Counted from the stretch's first letter, positions 43,309-52,252 are shown. The stretch is DNA of 64,000 bases from Clostridia bacterium (GCA_030526425.1 JAUNCT010000008.1:16385-80384); one strand, 5' to 3'. The notes: generated from the sequence alone by a model not told the origin. Program-made: numbers and translations.

Positions 43309-43361
43309 GGGAAACCTCCTCGGTTGATTTCGGAAACGGTCGTTCGGTATCGAATGAATTC

Positions 43362-43391
43362 ATTATAGTATGCGACGAACGCAAAAATCAA
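43362..43391 (-). promoter_or_regulatory. Promoter of the secreted-protein gene
   Basis: On the minus strand, TTGATT (43391-43386), an 18-base spacer and TATAAT (43367-43362), about 55 bases before the ATG. Confidence 0.65.
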
Positions 43392-43403
43392 TGCCGCAGC
43401 ATA

Positions 43404-43432
43404 CTGTTGCCGGCGGACAATCGTGCTATAAT
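43404..43432 (+). promoter_or_regulatory. Extended -10 promoter of the DMT permease gene
   Basis: TGC-TATAAT (43424-43432) is a consensus extended -10. CTGTTG (43404-43409) is 17 bases upstream as a weak -35. Confidence 0.65.
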
Positions 43433-43469
43433 GGTGGGTGCATTTTGGGAAAGCATTGAGGGAGGACCG

Positions 43470-44354
43470 ATGAAAAACAAAAACACCGCGCATCTGCTTG
43501 CGCTGGTCACGGCGGTCATGTGGTCGTCGTCGTATCTGTTCACGCGCATCGCGCTGCGGGATTTCAGCTCTTACGGCGTGGCGCTGCTGCGGCTCCTTTT
43601 CGCGTCGCTCGTTCTTGCGGGGTACCTGCTGTTGAAGCGGGCGAAGCTCCCCGCGAAGCGCGACCTGCCGAAGTATCTCCTGTCCGGCGCGATGGGCTTC
43701 GGGCTGTTCTATCTGGTTTACAACACGGGCATGGCCAAGGGGCTGAACACCGCCACGAGCTGCACACTCGTTTCGACGGCGCCCCTGTTCACGGCGCTCA
43801 TCGGGCGGGTGTTTCTGAAGGAGAAGCTTTCGGTCGCCAAGTGGTGCAGCATCCTCATCGCGTTCGCGGGCGTGCTCGTGCTCACCTGGGAGGGGCTGAC
43901 GATGGAAAACGGCGTTTCCGGCATCCTGTGGTTGCTGGCGACGGCGCTGCTGCTGGCGGGCTACAACATCTACCAGCGGCATCTCGTGCAGGGGAAGGAT
44001 ACGGAGCCGCTCGTCGTGACGGCGTGGAGCATCTTTTTCGGAACGTTGCTGCTGACGCCCTTTTTGCCGCAGACGGTCGCGCAGCTGAGCCGCGCTTCGG
44101 CCTTGCCCGTCCTTTGCTGCGCGGTGCTCGGCATCGGCGCGAGCGCAACGGGCTACGTGATGTGGGGCAAGGCGCTCAAGATCGCGGACAACGTGAGCAC
44201 GGTGTCGAACTACATCCTCGTCGAGCCGTTCAGCACGGCGCTGCTCGGGGCGGTCTTCCTCGGGGAGACGCTGACCGCGCCGACGCTCATCGGCGGCGGC
44301 ATCATCCTCGCGGGACTTTTCCTGTTCTACTTTTTGCCGGAAAAGAAGGCGTGA
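43470..44354 (+). CDS. DMT-family transporter (EamA domains)
   Basis: This is a 294-residue exporter-like protein with ten hydrophobic segments in two EamA repeats. Repeat 1 has VMWSSSYLFTRIALRDFSSYGVALLRLLFA and NTATSCTLVSTAPLFTALIGRVFLKEKLS; repeat 2 begins near GILWLLATALLLAGYNIYQRHL and has GYVMWGKALKIADNVSTVSNYILVEPFSTALLGAVFLGETL. The typical role is export of metabolites or amino acids; the substrate is not readable. The ATG at 43470 follows GAGGGAGGA. It has its own extended -10 promoter and a terminator. Confidence 0.93.
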   Translation: MKNKNTAHLLALVTAVMWSSSYLFTRIALRDFSSYGVALLRLLFASLVLAGYLLLKRAKLPAKRDLPKYLLSGAMGFGLFYLVYNTGMAKGLNTATSCTLVSTAPLFTALIGRVFLKEKLSVAKWCSILIAFAGVLVLTWEGLTMENGVSGILWLLATALLLAGYNIYQRHLVQGKDTEPLVVTAWSIFFGTLLLTPFLPQTVAQLSRASALPVLCCAVLGIGASATGYVMWGKALKIADNVSTVSNYILVEPFSTALLGAVFLGETLTAPTLIGGGIILAGLFLFYFLPEKKA

Positions 44355-44365
44355 ATAAAACGAAA

Positions 44366-44404
44366 ACCGGGCGCGGGTACAGACCCTGCGTCCGGTGCTT
44401 TTTT
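44366..44404 (+). terminator. Rho-independent terminator after the DMT permease gene
   Basis: ACCGGGCGCGGGT pairs imperfectly with ACCCTGCGTCCGGT around a short loop, then GCTTTTTT follows. Confidence 0.75.
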
Positions 44405-44429
44405 GTTTTTGGGAACCGTTCCCTTGCTT

Positions 44430-45686
44430 TTACAGGCTGCGCAGCGCTTCGATCGGGTCGAGCTTGGCGGCCTTGACGGCGGGGAATGCGCCGAAGAACA
44501 GACCGACCGCGAACGAGAACACGACCGACAGCGCGATGATGAACCCGCTGATGGCGATCGGCGCGCCGGAGAAGCGGGAGATCGCGTAGGCGAGCCCGAC
44601 CCCGCAGAGGACGCCGATGATGCCGCCGATGCAGGTGAGCACGCCCGCCTCGGTCAGGAATTGCACGGAGACCGTGCGCGCCGTGGCGCCGAGCGCCTTT
44701 TTGAGACCGATCTCGCCCGTGCGCTCGGTGACGGAAACGAGCATGATGTTCATGACGCCGATGCCGCCGACGAGCAGCGAGATCGAAGCGACGAGCAGCA
44801 GCTGGCGGTTCGTGGACTGCGAAAGCTCCTGCAGCTCCTTCGCCTTTTTGAGCATGTCTTCACTGCGGTATTTGACATCGCCCGCGTCGCCGGTGAAGCG
44901 CCCGTTCAGGATCTTGGCGATCTGCTTGCCCGCCTCGGTCATCTCATCGGTGGCGACGGCGCGCGCGACGACGGACTGCGGCTCGTCGTAACCGAAGATC
45001 TCCGGCCAGCAATGGGCGGGCAGAAAGAGCTTGCCGCCGCCGCTTGACTGGTTGTAGGTGAAGTATTCTTCGAGGGTCGTGACCTTCGGCGCGAAGGAGG
45101 AAGGCTCCGCAAGCTCGCCGATGACCACGAACGGCACCTTTTTGATGAGCACCGTCTGCCCGATGGGCGAAGCGCCCTGAAACAGGTCCTTCGAGGCGGC
45201 GCGGTCGAGGATGCACACGTTGCGCAGTTCTTTGATGTCGCGCGCGGTGAAGGTGCGCCCCGCGCGCAGGCGGTAGCCGTACACGCGGAAGTACTCGTTG
45301 TCCACGCCGTAGACGGAGGACTGGCTGAGGCTGTCCGGACCGTGGAACACGCCCTCGTAGAGGCTGCGCACGGTGAAGACCGCGGCGCCCGCCACCTCTG
45401 GGATGGCGCGGATGGACGCGATGGTCGCATCGTCGATCACGGGGACCGCCTCGGGAATGGATTCGTATTCGGGGTTGACGGCGTAATCCCCGCGGGAGAG
45501 CTGCACCGTGACGGTGTTGTTGCCCGCGCCGACGAGGTTCTGCTTGATCTGTTCGTTCGTGCCCATGATCGTCGAGCTGATGGCGATGATGGAGGCGATG
45601 CCGATGATGATGCCGAGCATGGTGAGCATGCTGCGCATCTTATGCGACCGGATGTTGTCGATCGCCGAAATGAAGTATTCGCCCAT
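44430..45686 (-). CDS. ABC transporter permease (MacB/YknZ-type)
   Basis: This is a 418-residue permease of the type VII ABC class. One N-terminal membrane segment follows ISAIDNIRSHKMRSMLTMLGIIIGIASIIAI; the extracytoplasmic MacB_PCD domain occupies about residues 45-280; three C-terminal segments follow, with the signature loop VTERTGEIGLKKALGATARTVSVQFLTEAGVL and the closing AAKLDPIEALRSL. Mechanotransmission to a periplasmic or wall-side adaptor is the known mode. It follows adaptor 2 by six bases. In Gram-positive YknWXYZ the same parts expel toxic peptides; the substrate here is unknown. Confidence 0.94.
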   Translation of the reverse strand: MGEYFISAIDNIRSHKMRSMLTMLGIIIGIASIIAISSTIMGTNEQIKQNLVGAGNNTVTVQLSRGDYAVNPEYESIPEAVPVIDDATIASIRAIPEVAGAAVFTVRSLYEGVFHGPDSLSQSSVYGVDNEYFRVYGYRLRAGRTFTARDIKELRNVCILDRAASKDLFQGASPIGQTVLIKKVPFVVIGELAEPSSFAPKVTTLEEYFTYNQSSGGGKLFLPAHCWPEIFGYDEPQSVVARAVATDEMTEAGKQIAKILNGRFTGDAGDVKYRSEDMLKKAKELQELSQSTNRQLLLVASISLLVGGIGVMNIMLVSVTERTGEIGLKKALGATARTVSVQFLTEAGVLTCIGGIIGVLCGVGLAYAISRFSGAPIAISGFIIALSVVFSFAVGLFFGAFPAVKAAKLDPIEALRSL

Positions 45687-45692
45687 CTGCCC

Positions 45693-47405
45693 TTACTCCT
45701 CATCCATCACGCAGGGAGCGCCGTCGGCGACGCCCTTGCCGCCCGGGAAGGCGATGCGGTCGCCCATGGTCAGGCTCGAACCCAAAAGCTCCCAGTAACC
45801 GAAAAAGTTCTTGCCCGTGCGCACGACCTCACGTACGAGCTTGCCGTCCCGCCCGATGTAGATGCACTGCTCGCCGTTTTCGTTGGCGATGAAGGCCTCC
45901 ATCAGGTAGAGGTTGGTCTTCTTGACCGCCGTGGGCGATTCGTCCTCGACGAGGGTCATTTCGCACCAGCTGCCGACTTCGAGCCCCTCGGGGTCGTCGA
46001 TGGTCACGCGCACGCCGTAGAGGGAGGCGTCGTTGTTGTCGTAGCTTTGGGAGGAATCGTCCGGCATGGAGGCGACCTCGGTCACGGTGCCGGTGAAGCT
46101 CGCGCCGGTCTCGTAGCTCATGCCCGAAAAACGCGTGCCGGGAACGACGCGCCCGAGCAGGTATTCGTTCACCTGACCGCGCACGTAGAAGCTGCCGTTG
46201 CCCTTGACGAGCAGCAGCGTTTCGCCCTCGCCGACATCCTTCGGGTCTTCGAGGGTGGTGACCACGCCGTCGACGGTGGCGTAGATGTAACCGTCCTTGC
46301 CGGATTTGCGGTAGTTCTTCAGGTCGAGCTGCAGCTGCAGATACTGCAGCTCCGCTTCGCGGATCTTGCGGGCGGCCTCCTTCGCCATTTCGAGCCGCTC
46401 CTCGCGGGAGGGACCGGGGATGTACGGCGTCGGTGTCGGAGCGACCGGACCCGTCGGCGTCGGGGTCGGTGAGATGTTGTAAACATTCAGCACCACGGAA
46501 ACCGCCGATTCATAGGGCGGCTGAACATCGGGATCGGTGAATTTGAATGCGAATTCTTTTGTGTAGCCTTCGGGTTTCCGGGCTTCTTTTTTTTCGACGC
46601 AGTCTTTGACGAACGCCGTTGAAATACCGTTGACGGAAAGAATGCCCGGGATGCCCTTGCCGGGAGTCCGGGTGAAGAAATCGGAACTGTCCTCGGTATC
46701 GGGGTCCGTCAGCTCTCTTTGCCCGACCGCAAGCGCGGTCCGCGTATCGAGTTTGTTGACGAAGGTCCAGTTGAGTTCATAACCGTCTTTGCAGAACACG
46801 TTGACCATCAGCGTGTTGTCCGGGGCGGTCCCCGCATTTTTCAGATAATTGTAGATTTCGGCAGCCGTCATGCCGCACACATTCGGCATCGTGATGGAGG
46901 TGGATCTGACGGGCGCGAGGCGGGGCAAAGGACGCATGTTGCGCACGACGGGCGTCGGGGCGGTGGTTTCCACCGGCGTGAGCTCGGTCACGAGCGGGTC
47001 TTCCCACTCTTTTTTCGCGTACTTTTTGTACTCCGCATAGTAGCCCATGAGGTCGTATTCGAGCTGCAGCAGTTCGGAGCGCTTCAGCTCGGCGTCGATC
47101 GATTCGAGCGTCGCATCGTACTTCAAAAGCTTGTCGCCCACATGCACGACATCGCCCTTTTTCACGTAGTAGGTCTCGACGGTCAGGTCCTTTTCCTTTA
47201 CGATGCGCTGGGCGGCGTCGGAGTTGACCATGCCGTTCAGCGTGATGTTCGAGGCCATGTAATCGAGGCTGTAGTTCGAGGCGAACACGGTCTTGACCGG
47301 CTCCGGCGTGCGGTTCTTCCAAAGGAAATACCCGCCGGCGCCCACGCCCGCGAGGAGCAGGACGGCGACCGAAACGCGCAGAAAGCGCTTGGCGTTCTTG
47401 TTCAT
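45693..47405 (-). CDS. Membrane-fusion protein (adaptor 2) with large central insertion
   Basis: This is a 570-residue adaptor of the HlyD/YknX kind. A basic start and one membrane segment (about 9-29) are followed by the first half of the barrel-sandwich domain and an outgoing helix (50-132). An inserted region of about 200 residues (133-333) interrupts the hairpin; it has Thr/Pro-rich edges (TTAPTPVV, PTPTPTGPVAPTPTPYIPGP) and a PASTA-like start (MPNVCGMTAAEIYNYLKNAG). The return helix (EERLEMAKEAARKIREAELQYLQLQLDL), DGVVTTLEDPKDVGEGETLLLV and beta domains follow. The insertion DNA is about 50 percent GC by my count over 46501-46620, lower than its surroundings. Its start overlaps the ATPase stop. 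Confidence 0.88.
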   Translation of the reverse strand: MNKNAKRFLRVSVAVLLLAGVGAGGYFLWKNRTPEPVKTVFASNYSLDYMASNITLNGMVNSDAAQRIVKEKDLTVETYYVKKGDVVHVGDKLLKYDATLESIDAELKRSELLQLEYDLMGYYAEYKKYAKKEWEDPLVTELTPVETTAPTPVVRNMRPLPRLAPVRSTSITMPNVCGMTAAEIYNYLKNAGTAPDNTLMVNVFCKDGYELNWTFVNKLDTRTALAVGQRELTDPDTEDSSDFFTRTPGKGIPGILSVNGISTAFVKDCVEKKEARKPEGYTKEFAFKFTDPDVQPPYESAVSVVLNVYNISPTPTPTGPVAPTPTPYIPGPSREERLEMAKEAARKIREAELQYLQLQLDLKNYRKSGKDGYIYATVDGVVTTLEDPKDVGEGETLLLVKGNGSFYVRGQVNEYLLGRVVPGTRFSGMSYETGASFTGTVTEVASMPDDSSQSYDNNDASLYGVRVTIDDPEGLEVGSWCEMTLVEDESPTAVKKTNLYLMEAFIANENGEQCIYIGRDGKLVREVVRTGKNFFGYWELLGSSLTMGDRIAFPGGKGVADGAPCVMDEE

Positions 47406-48103
47406 TTGAGTTCCTCCCCTTCGCCCGAGGAGAACAGACCCTCGTGGATGCGCCCGTCGATGATGTGGAACATCTTCTCGGCGCGCTTCGCGACGCCGTG
47501 CTCGTGCGTGATCATGATGATGGTCGAGCCCTCTTGGTGCAGCATGTCGAACAGGTCGAGGATCTGGAGACCGGACTTCGAGTCGAGCGCGCCGGTCGGC
47601 TCATCCGCCAGCAGCAGCGCGGGGTGGGTGCACAGCGCCCGCGCGATGGCGACGCGCTGCTTCTGTCCGCCCGAGAGCTGGCTCGGCTTGAAATCCATGC
47701 GGTCGGCGAGACCGACGCGTTCGAGCGCCTGCTCGGCCATTTCCCGCCGCTCCGCGCGGGGCGTATGCCGGAAGGAGAGGGGCAGCGCGACGTTCTGCCA
47801 CGCGCTCAGATGGTCGAGCAGGTGGAAGGACTGGAAGATGAAGCCGATGAACCGGTTGCGCACGGCGGCGAGCGCCGCATCGTCCGCTTCGGCATAATCC
47901 ACGCCGTCGAGCAGGTAGGTGCCCTCCGTCGGGCGGTCGAGAAAGCCGAGGATGTTCATGAGCGTGCTCTTGCCCGAGCCCGAGGGACCCATGATCGCGG
48001 CGTAGTCGCCCTTTTCGATGGCAAGGTCGATGTTGTGCAGCACGCGGAGGGACTGCGCGCCCTGATCGTAATCCTTGCAGATGTTTTTCAGTTCGACGAT
48101 CAT
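47402..48103 (-). CDS. ABC transporter ATP-binding protein (MacB/YknY/LolD-type)
   Basis: This is a 233-residue ATPase. It opens IVELKNICKDYDQGAQSLRVLHNIDLAIEKGDYAAIMGPSGSGKST, with Walker A GPSGSGKST; the MacB-type NILGFLDRPTEGTYLLDG follows; the signature is LSGGQKQRVAIARAL; Walker B is LLLADEPTGALD; and the H-loop is MITHEHGVA. It starts and ends in four-base overlaps with the two adaptor genes, so the trio is tightly coupled. The partner permease is at 44430. Confidence 0.96.
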   Translation of the reverse strand: MIVELKNICKDYDQGAQSLRVLHNIDLAIEKGDYAAIMGPSGSGKSTLMNILGFLDRPTEGTYLLDGVDYAEADDAALAAVRNRFIGFIFQSFHLLDHLSAWQNVALPLSFRHTPRAERREMAEQALERVGLADRMDFKPSQLSGGQKQRVAIARALCTHPALLLADEPTGALDSKSGLQILDLFDMLHQEGSTIIMITHEHGVAKRAEKMFHIIDGRIHEGLFSSGEGEELK

Positions 48104-49443
48104 GGTACGGCGATCTCCGTTCCTTCGGTGGCGAAGCCCTCATCGGGGAGGAGCATCCCGCCCGGCATTCCGGACGGATCCGTCATGTCCGGCATATCCG
48201 TCATGCCCGGCATATCCGCAGCGGCGTAGCCGGCGTCGCGCGCGGGCATTCCGGGGGCGACCGTTTCCTCGGGGAAGGCGACCCGGTCGGCGAGCGTCAG
48301 CCCGGAGAGCACGGTGTAGCAGCCGCTTTCCGCATCGTACGCGCCGAGGGAGACGGTGCGCTTCTCGATCTTGTTCTTCGCGTTCGCGACGTAGACGGAC
48401 GCCGAAGAAGCACCCGCGTCGATGAGGTAAAACTCGGGGATGCGCACCGAGGAGGAGCTGCCGGGGGCGCCGAGGTCGATGTACACGTGCTGCCCGACGA
48501 TCAGATCCTTCATGTTGTCGAGGCGGACGTAGAAGCGGTACTTCGCGCTCGTTTCCGCGTTGTTGCCGCCGTAGTAGCCGCCGTTGTTCTCGTTCGACAG
48601 CGCCTGCTCGGTGTTGACCTCTTCGATGACGCCGCCGCGGATGCCGGTCTCGTCGATGCGCGAGCGCACGGTGACCTCGGTGCCCACGGCGAGACGGCGG
48701 ACGTTCTGCTCGGAGACAGTCCCCGCGATGCGCAGGTCGTTGCCGACGACGATTGTGATGAAGCTCTTGTCGCCGGAGGAGGACATGCCCATATCGCCGT
48801 TGTCGGTCGGCGGCGTGACCGAACGGACAGTGCCGCTGACGGTGCTGCGCACGACGTTGTCGTTCAGCACGGCGAGCGCTTCCGCGGTCTGCTCCTCGAG
48901 GCGCTTCAGCTCGTATTGGTCCTTCTTCATCTTGAGCTCGGCGGTCTGCTTCTGCACGGTCAGCTCCGCCTTCTGGGCGGGCTTGCGTGCCTTTTTGATC
49001 TGCTTTTCGAGCTTCGCGATCTCGTCCTCATAGGTGGCGATGGTGCCGCGTTTGCCTTCGACGTCGAGCTTCAGCTGTTCGTACGCCAGCTCCAGCTTGT
49101 CCGCGTCGTAGGTGAACAGCGGCGTGCCGGGGGAGACCCGGTCGCCGACGGAGACGAGCGTTTGGTCGAGCGTCTTTTCGCTGTCGAGCTTGACCTTCAC
49201 CAGCTCGCGCGCTTCGACCACGCCCGAAAAACGGCCGGAGACGAGCGCCGCGCCGTCGGTATTCAGGATGTCTTCGATGCTGCGCACGTAGACGACGGTG
49301 TCCGTGCCGGAAACGGTGCCGTCGGCGCGAAGGAAGAAATACCAATACGCCGCGGCGCCGAGTGCCGCGGCAAGCAACAGGAGGACCGCAACGATCTTCC
49401 CGGTCTTTTTCTTTTTTTTGCGATTCTTGTTCTGTTCCATCAT
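48100..49443 (-). CDS. Membrane-fusion protein (adaptor 1) with Met-rich tail
   Basis: This is a 447-residue adaptor. A very basic start (EQNKNRKKKKKTGK) precedes one membrane segment; VVEARELVKVKLDSEKTLDQTLVSVGDRVSPGTPLFTYD is the first half of the lipoyl-like domain; the coiled-coil hairpin is YEDEIAKLEKQIKKARKPAQKAELTVQKQTAELKMKKDQYELKRLEEQ; and beta domains follow. The last 50 residues carry seven methionines in short D/G-M-P/T units (DMPGMTDMPDMTDPSGMPGG region), an unusual tail. The start at 49443 (or the adjacent ATG at 49440) has a weak AGG site. It is the first of four export genes, 69 bases after the lipid kinase gene. Confidence 0.9.
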   Translation of the reverse strand: MMEQNKNRKKKKKTGKIVAVLLLLAAALGAAAYWYFFLRADGTVSGTDTVVYVRSIEDILNTDGAALVSGRFSGVVEARELVKVKLDSEKTLDQTLVSVGDRVSPGTPLFTYDADKLELAYEQLKLDVEGKRGTIATYEDEIAKLEKQIKKARKPAQKAELTVQKQTAELKMKKDQYELKRLEEQTAEALAVLNDNVVRSTVSGTVRSVTPPTDNGDMGMSSSGDKSFITIVVGNDLRIAGTVSEQNVRRLAVGTEVTVRSRIDETGIRGGVIEEVNTEQALSNENNGGYYGGNNAETSAKYRFYVRLDNMKDLIVGQHVYIDLGAPGSSSSVRIPEFYLIDAGASSASVYVANAKNKIEKRTVSLGAYDAESGCYTVLSGLTLADRVAFPEETVAPGMPARDAGYAAADMPGMTDMPDMTDPSGMPGGMLLPDEGFATEGTEIAVP

Positions 49444-49512
49444 GTTTCGAAACCTGCCCGACCCCCGGGAAAGGGGACAGGGCGGGCTGTGGTCGTGCCG
49501 CAACGGGCGGCG

Positions 49513-50550
49513 TCAGTTCTTTTTCGGCAGGATGTAGCGGATCGCGGCGGGGATGTTCTCGACCGTGACCTTTTCGCAACCGGCTTCGTATTCACCGTCG
49601 AGCGACCAGTCCGTATCGGGGTCGGCATAGACCTCGATGTGCTTGGCACGCACGAATTCGATCGCGTTGCAGTGGTAGTTCTTCGTCGCGAGCGCGCCGA
49701 GCAGATCCTGCATGTCGTAGGCGTCGGCGGGCTTGCGCACGAGCATGAGCTCGAAGTAGCCGTCCTGCATGTCGACCTCGCTCTGCGGCAGCTTCAGGAG
49801 CCCGCCGATGGAGGTGGAGTTCGAAATGGAGGCGAAGAGGAACTCGCCCTCGTAGGTCACGCCGTCGGCGACGACGCGCGCTTCGTAGGGGCGGAGACTC
49901 CCGATGTCGAGGATGCCGTTCACCACGTAGGCCAGGTGACCGAAGGCGTTCTTCGCCGCCTGGGGCGTCGCGTAGGAAACGCGGGTGAACGCGCCGAAGG
50001 AGGCGACGTAGGAGAAGTACCGGTCGTTGAAACGGCCGATGTCGAGCGTGACGATGTCGCCCTCCATGACGTCCTTCGCGGCGGTCATGATATCCGGCGA
50101 GAGGCGGAGGCTCGTTGCGAAATCGTTCGTGCTGCCGGCGGGGATGTAACCGACGGGGACGTCGAGCCCCGCTTGCTTGATGCCCGCGATGGTCTCGTTC
50201 AGGGTGCCGTCGCCGCCGATGCAGCAGATGATGTCCGCCTCGCGTCCGCTTTCGAGCACGAAGCGGGTCGCGTCGCCGCTTTTCTCGGTCACGCACAGCA
50301 GGGTGCGCACGCCGTAGGAATGGAACAGCGCGGAGATCTCCGCAAGGTATTTCGCGGCGGTCTTCGTGCCGGAGACGGGGTTGATGATGAGCAGAAGGTT
50401 CTTTTTCCGAGCCCCGGCGGCGGGCTTGGCGCCGTCGTCGTTTCCGGAGGTGGTAACGGTCGTGTCTGCGCCCCGGAGCTCGGCATCGGCGAAGGTTTCG
50501 TCTTCACCGGTGAGCTGCCATTCGGCAGTCATACCGTTCAGTTGTTCCAT
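49513..50550 (-). CDS. Diacylglycerol/sphingosine kinase-like lipid kinase (YegS/BmrU family)
   Basis: This is a 345-residue kinase of the DAGK catalytic family. After an N-terminal extension of about 48 acidic residues not usual in the family, KNLLLIINPVSGTKTAAKYL opens the catalytic domain; IICCIGGDGTLNETIAGI is the GGDGT nucleotide motif; and VGYIPAGSTNDFATSL follows. The C-terminal lobe has SISNSTSIGGLLKLP and DGYFELMLVRK. It may phosphorylate diacylglycerol for lipid recycling, as DgkB does, or another lipid. It overlaps the HIT gene by 13 bases. Confidence 0.92.
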   Translation of the reverse strand: MEQLNGMTAEWQLTGEDETFADAELRGADTTVTTSGNDDGAKPAAGARKKNLLLIINPVSGTKTAAKYLAEISALFHSYGVRTLLCVTEKSGDATRFVLESGREADIICCIGGDGTLNETIAGIKQAGLDVPVGYIPAGSTNDFATSLRLSPDIMTAAKDVMEGDIVTLDIGRFNDRYFSYVASFGAFTRVSYATPQAAKNAFGHLAYVVNGILDIGSLRPYEARVVADGVTYEGEFLFASISNSTSIGGLLKLPQSEVDMQDGYFELMLVRKPADAYDMQDLLGALATKNYHCNAIEFVRAKHIEVYADPDTDWSLDGEYEAGCEKVTVENIPAAIRYILPKKN

Positions 50551-50879
50551 GAAAGCTCCTTGCCGCCGATGAGGTGCAGGTGCAGGTGCGGGACGCTCTG
50601 TCCGGCATCCGGTCCGATGTTGGTGATGAGGCGGTAGCCGCTTTCCTTCACGCCGAGCTGTTCGGCGAGCTTGCGGGCGACTGCGAACATATGCGCGATG
50701 AGCGCGTCGTTCGCTTCGGTGAGGGCATCGGCGCTTTGGATGTGCGTTTTCGGGATGATCAGCACATGCACGGGCGCCTGCGGCGCGATGTCGTGGAACG
50801 CGAGGACGGTCTCGTCCTCATAAGCCTTGTTGGACGGGATCTCTCCCGCGGCGATCTTGCAGAACAAACAATTTTCCAT
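50538..50879 (-). CDS. HIT-family nucleotide hydrolase/transferase (HinT-like)
   Basis: This is a 113-residue HIT protein. CLFCKIAAGEIPSNKAYEDETVLAFHDIAPQAPVHVLIIPK is the standard opening; SVPHLHLHLIGG is the HxHxHxx triad with the catalytic histidine. CxxC near the start and a distant histidine fit the zinc-binding HinT subgroup. HinT enzymes cleave AMP-lysine or phosphoramidates. Its stop codon lies inside the lipid kinase gene (13-base overlap), so it heads that run. The start follows GGAGAAATGAG. Confidence 0.95.
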   Translation of the reverse strand: MENCLFCKIAAGEIPSNKAYEDETVLAFHDIAPQAPVHVLIIPKTHIQSADALTEANDALIAHMFAVARKLAEQLGVKESGYRLITNIGPDAGQSVPHLHLHLIGGKELSWNN

Positions 50880-50968
50880 TTTCTCATTTCTCCTTTCCGG
50901 TTTGACGCCGCCGCAAAAAGCGGACGGCGGCCAACGGTCCGCCCGCGGGTGCGGGCGTTCGGGTCCGT

Positions 50969-52252
50969 TTATCGGACGGGCTCGCCGATGGCGATGTCCT
51001 TTTCCCGTGCGGTGAGGCGCACGGTGCGTTCTTCACCCTCGTTGCCGCCGCAGCGGACGCGGATGTAATTGCCGGTGTAGCCCGTGCCGTCGTCTTCGGC
51101 GATCACGGTCTGCACGGTGCCGAGGAAGCGGTCGATATACGCCGCTTCGAGCTTTTCGCCGAGGGCGATGAGCTCCTTGCAGCGGGCTTCCTTCACGGCT
51201 TTGCCGAGCTGCCCGTCCATTTTGTCGGCGACGGTGCCGGGACGGCGGCTGTAGGGGAAGCAGTGCATGCGCGCGAAGCCGATCTTCTCGCAGAAGGCGA
51301 GCGACTCGCGGTGCTCCTCTTCGGTTTCGCCCGCGAACCCCGCGATGACGTCCGTCGTGATCGCACAGTCGGGCATGGCGGCGCGCAGGGCGTTGACCGC
51401 CTGCTCGAATTCCGCCGTGGTGTAGCGGCGCTTCATGCGCTTGAGCACCGTGTCCGAGCCGCTCTGCAGCGACAGGTGGAACTGGCGGCACACATGCGGC
51501 ATGGCGGCGATGGCGTTCGCCACGCGTTCGGTGCAGTACTTCGGTTCGAGCGAACCGATGCGGATGCGCTCGAGCCCGGGGATCCCGTCGGCGATCTTCA
51601 GAATGTCGATGAGCTCGGGCTTTTTGCCGTTTTCATCCGCCGGGAAATCGAGCCCGTAGCTTGCGAGGTGGATGCCCGTGAGCACGACCTCGCGGAAGCC
51701 CTCCTCCGCCAGACGGCGGAGCTCGCGCTCACAGCTTTCCGGCGTGCGCGAGCGGATGGGACCGCGCGCGTAGGGAATGATGCAGTAGGTGCAGTAGTTG
51801 CAGCAACCGTCCTGGATCTTCAGGCAGGCGCGGGTGCGCCCGTCGCGGATGGCGCTGAGCTCTTCGAAGGAGCGCGCCTTCAGGATATCGGTCACGGCGG
51901 GGGCTTCGAGCCCCTCGAGCGCTTCCGTCACGAGGCGGACGATCTCGCTCTTGCCTTCGTTGCCGACCACGAGCCCGACGCCCGGCAGGGCTTTGACGGA
52001 CTCCGCCGCGGTCTGCGCGTAGCACCCCGTGACGACGATGAGCGCCTCGGGACAGTCGCGGTGCGCGCGGCTGATGAGCTGACGGGATTTTTTGTCGCTC
52101 ATCTGCGTGACGGAACAGGTGTTGATGACGACGGCGTCGCAGGGCTCCCCGAAGGGGACGGCCGTCCAGCCCGCGGACTGGAACAGCTCCTGCATGGCCT
52201 GGGTCTCATAGTGGTTGACTTTGCAACCGAGGGTCACATATGCGATCTTCAT
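50969..52252 (-). CDS. mtaB: tRNA (t6A37) methylthiotransferase
   Basis: MtaB converts t6A to ms2t6A at tRNA position 37. The protein is 427 residues. The UPF0004 domain has the three cluster cysteines in TLGCKVNHYE, INTCSVT and VTGCYAQ; the radical SAM motif is CCNYCTYC; SRTPESCERELRRLAEEGFREVVLTGIHLASYG is the MtaB-specific segment; and the TRAM domain ends the protein. KVNHYET identifies MtaB over MiaB (family knowledge). The start overlaps the rsmE stop by four bases. Confidence 0.95.
   Translation of the reverse strand: MKIAYVTLGCKVNHYETQAMQELFQSAGWTAVPFGEPCDAVVINTCSVTQMSDKKSRQLISRAHRDCPEALIVVTGCYAQTAAESVKALPGVGLVVGNEGKSEIVRLVTEALEGLEAPAVTDILKARSFEELSAIRDGRTRACLKIQDGCCNYCTYCIIPYARGPIRSRTPESCERELRRLAEEGFREVVLTGIHLASYGLDFPADENGKKPELIDILKIADGIPGLERIRIGSLEPKYCTERVANAIAAMPHVCRQFHLSLQSGSDTVLKRMKRRYTTAEFEQAVNALRAAMPDCAITTDVIAGFAGETEEEHRESLAFCEKIGFARMHCFPYSRRPGTVADKMDGQLGKAVKEARCKELIALGEKLEAAYIDRFLGTVQTVIAEDDGTGYTGNYIRVRCGGNEGEERTVRLTAREKDIAIGEPVR

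Noticed and set aside
50930..50965. CGCCCGC/GCGGGCG hairpin between HIT and mtaB, as a terminator
   Set aside because: No T-run follows on either strand.
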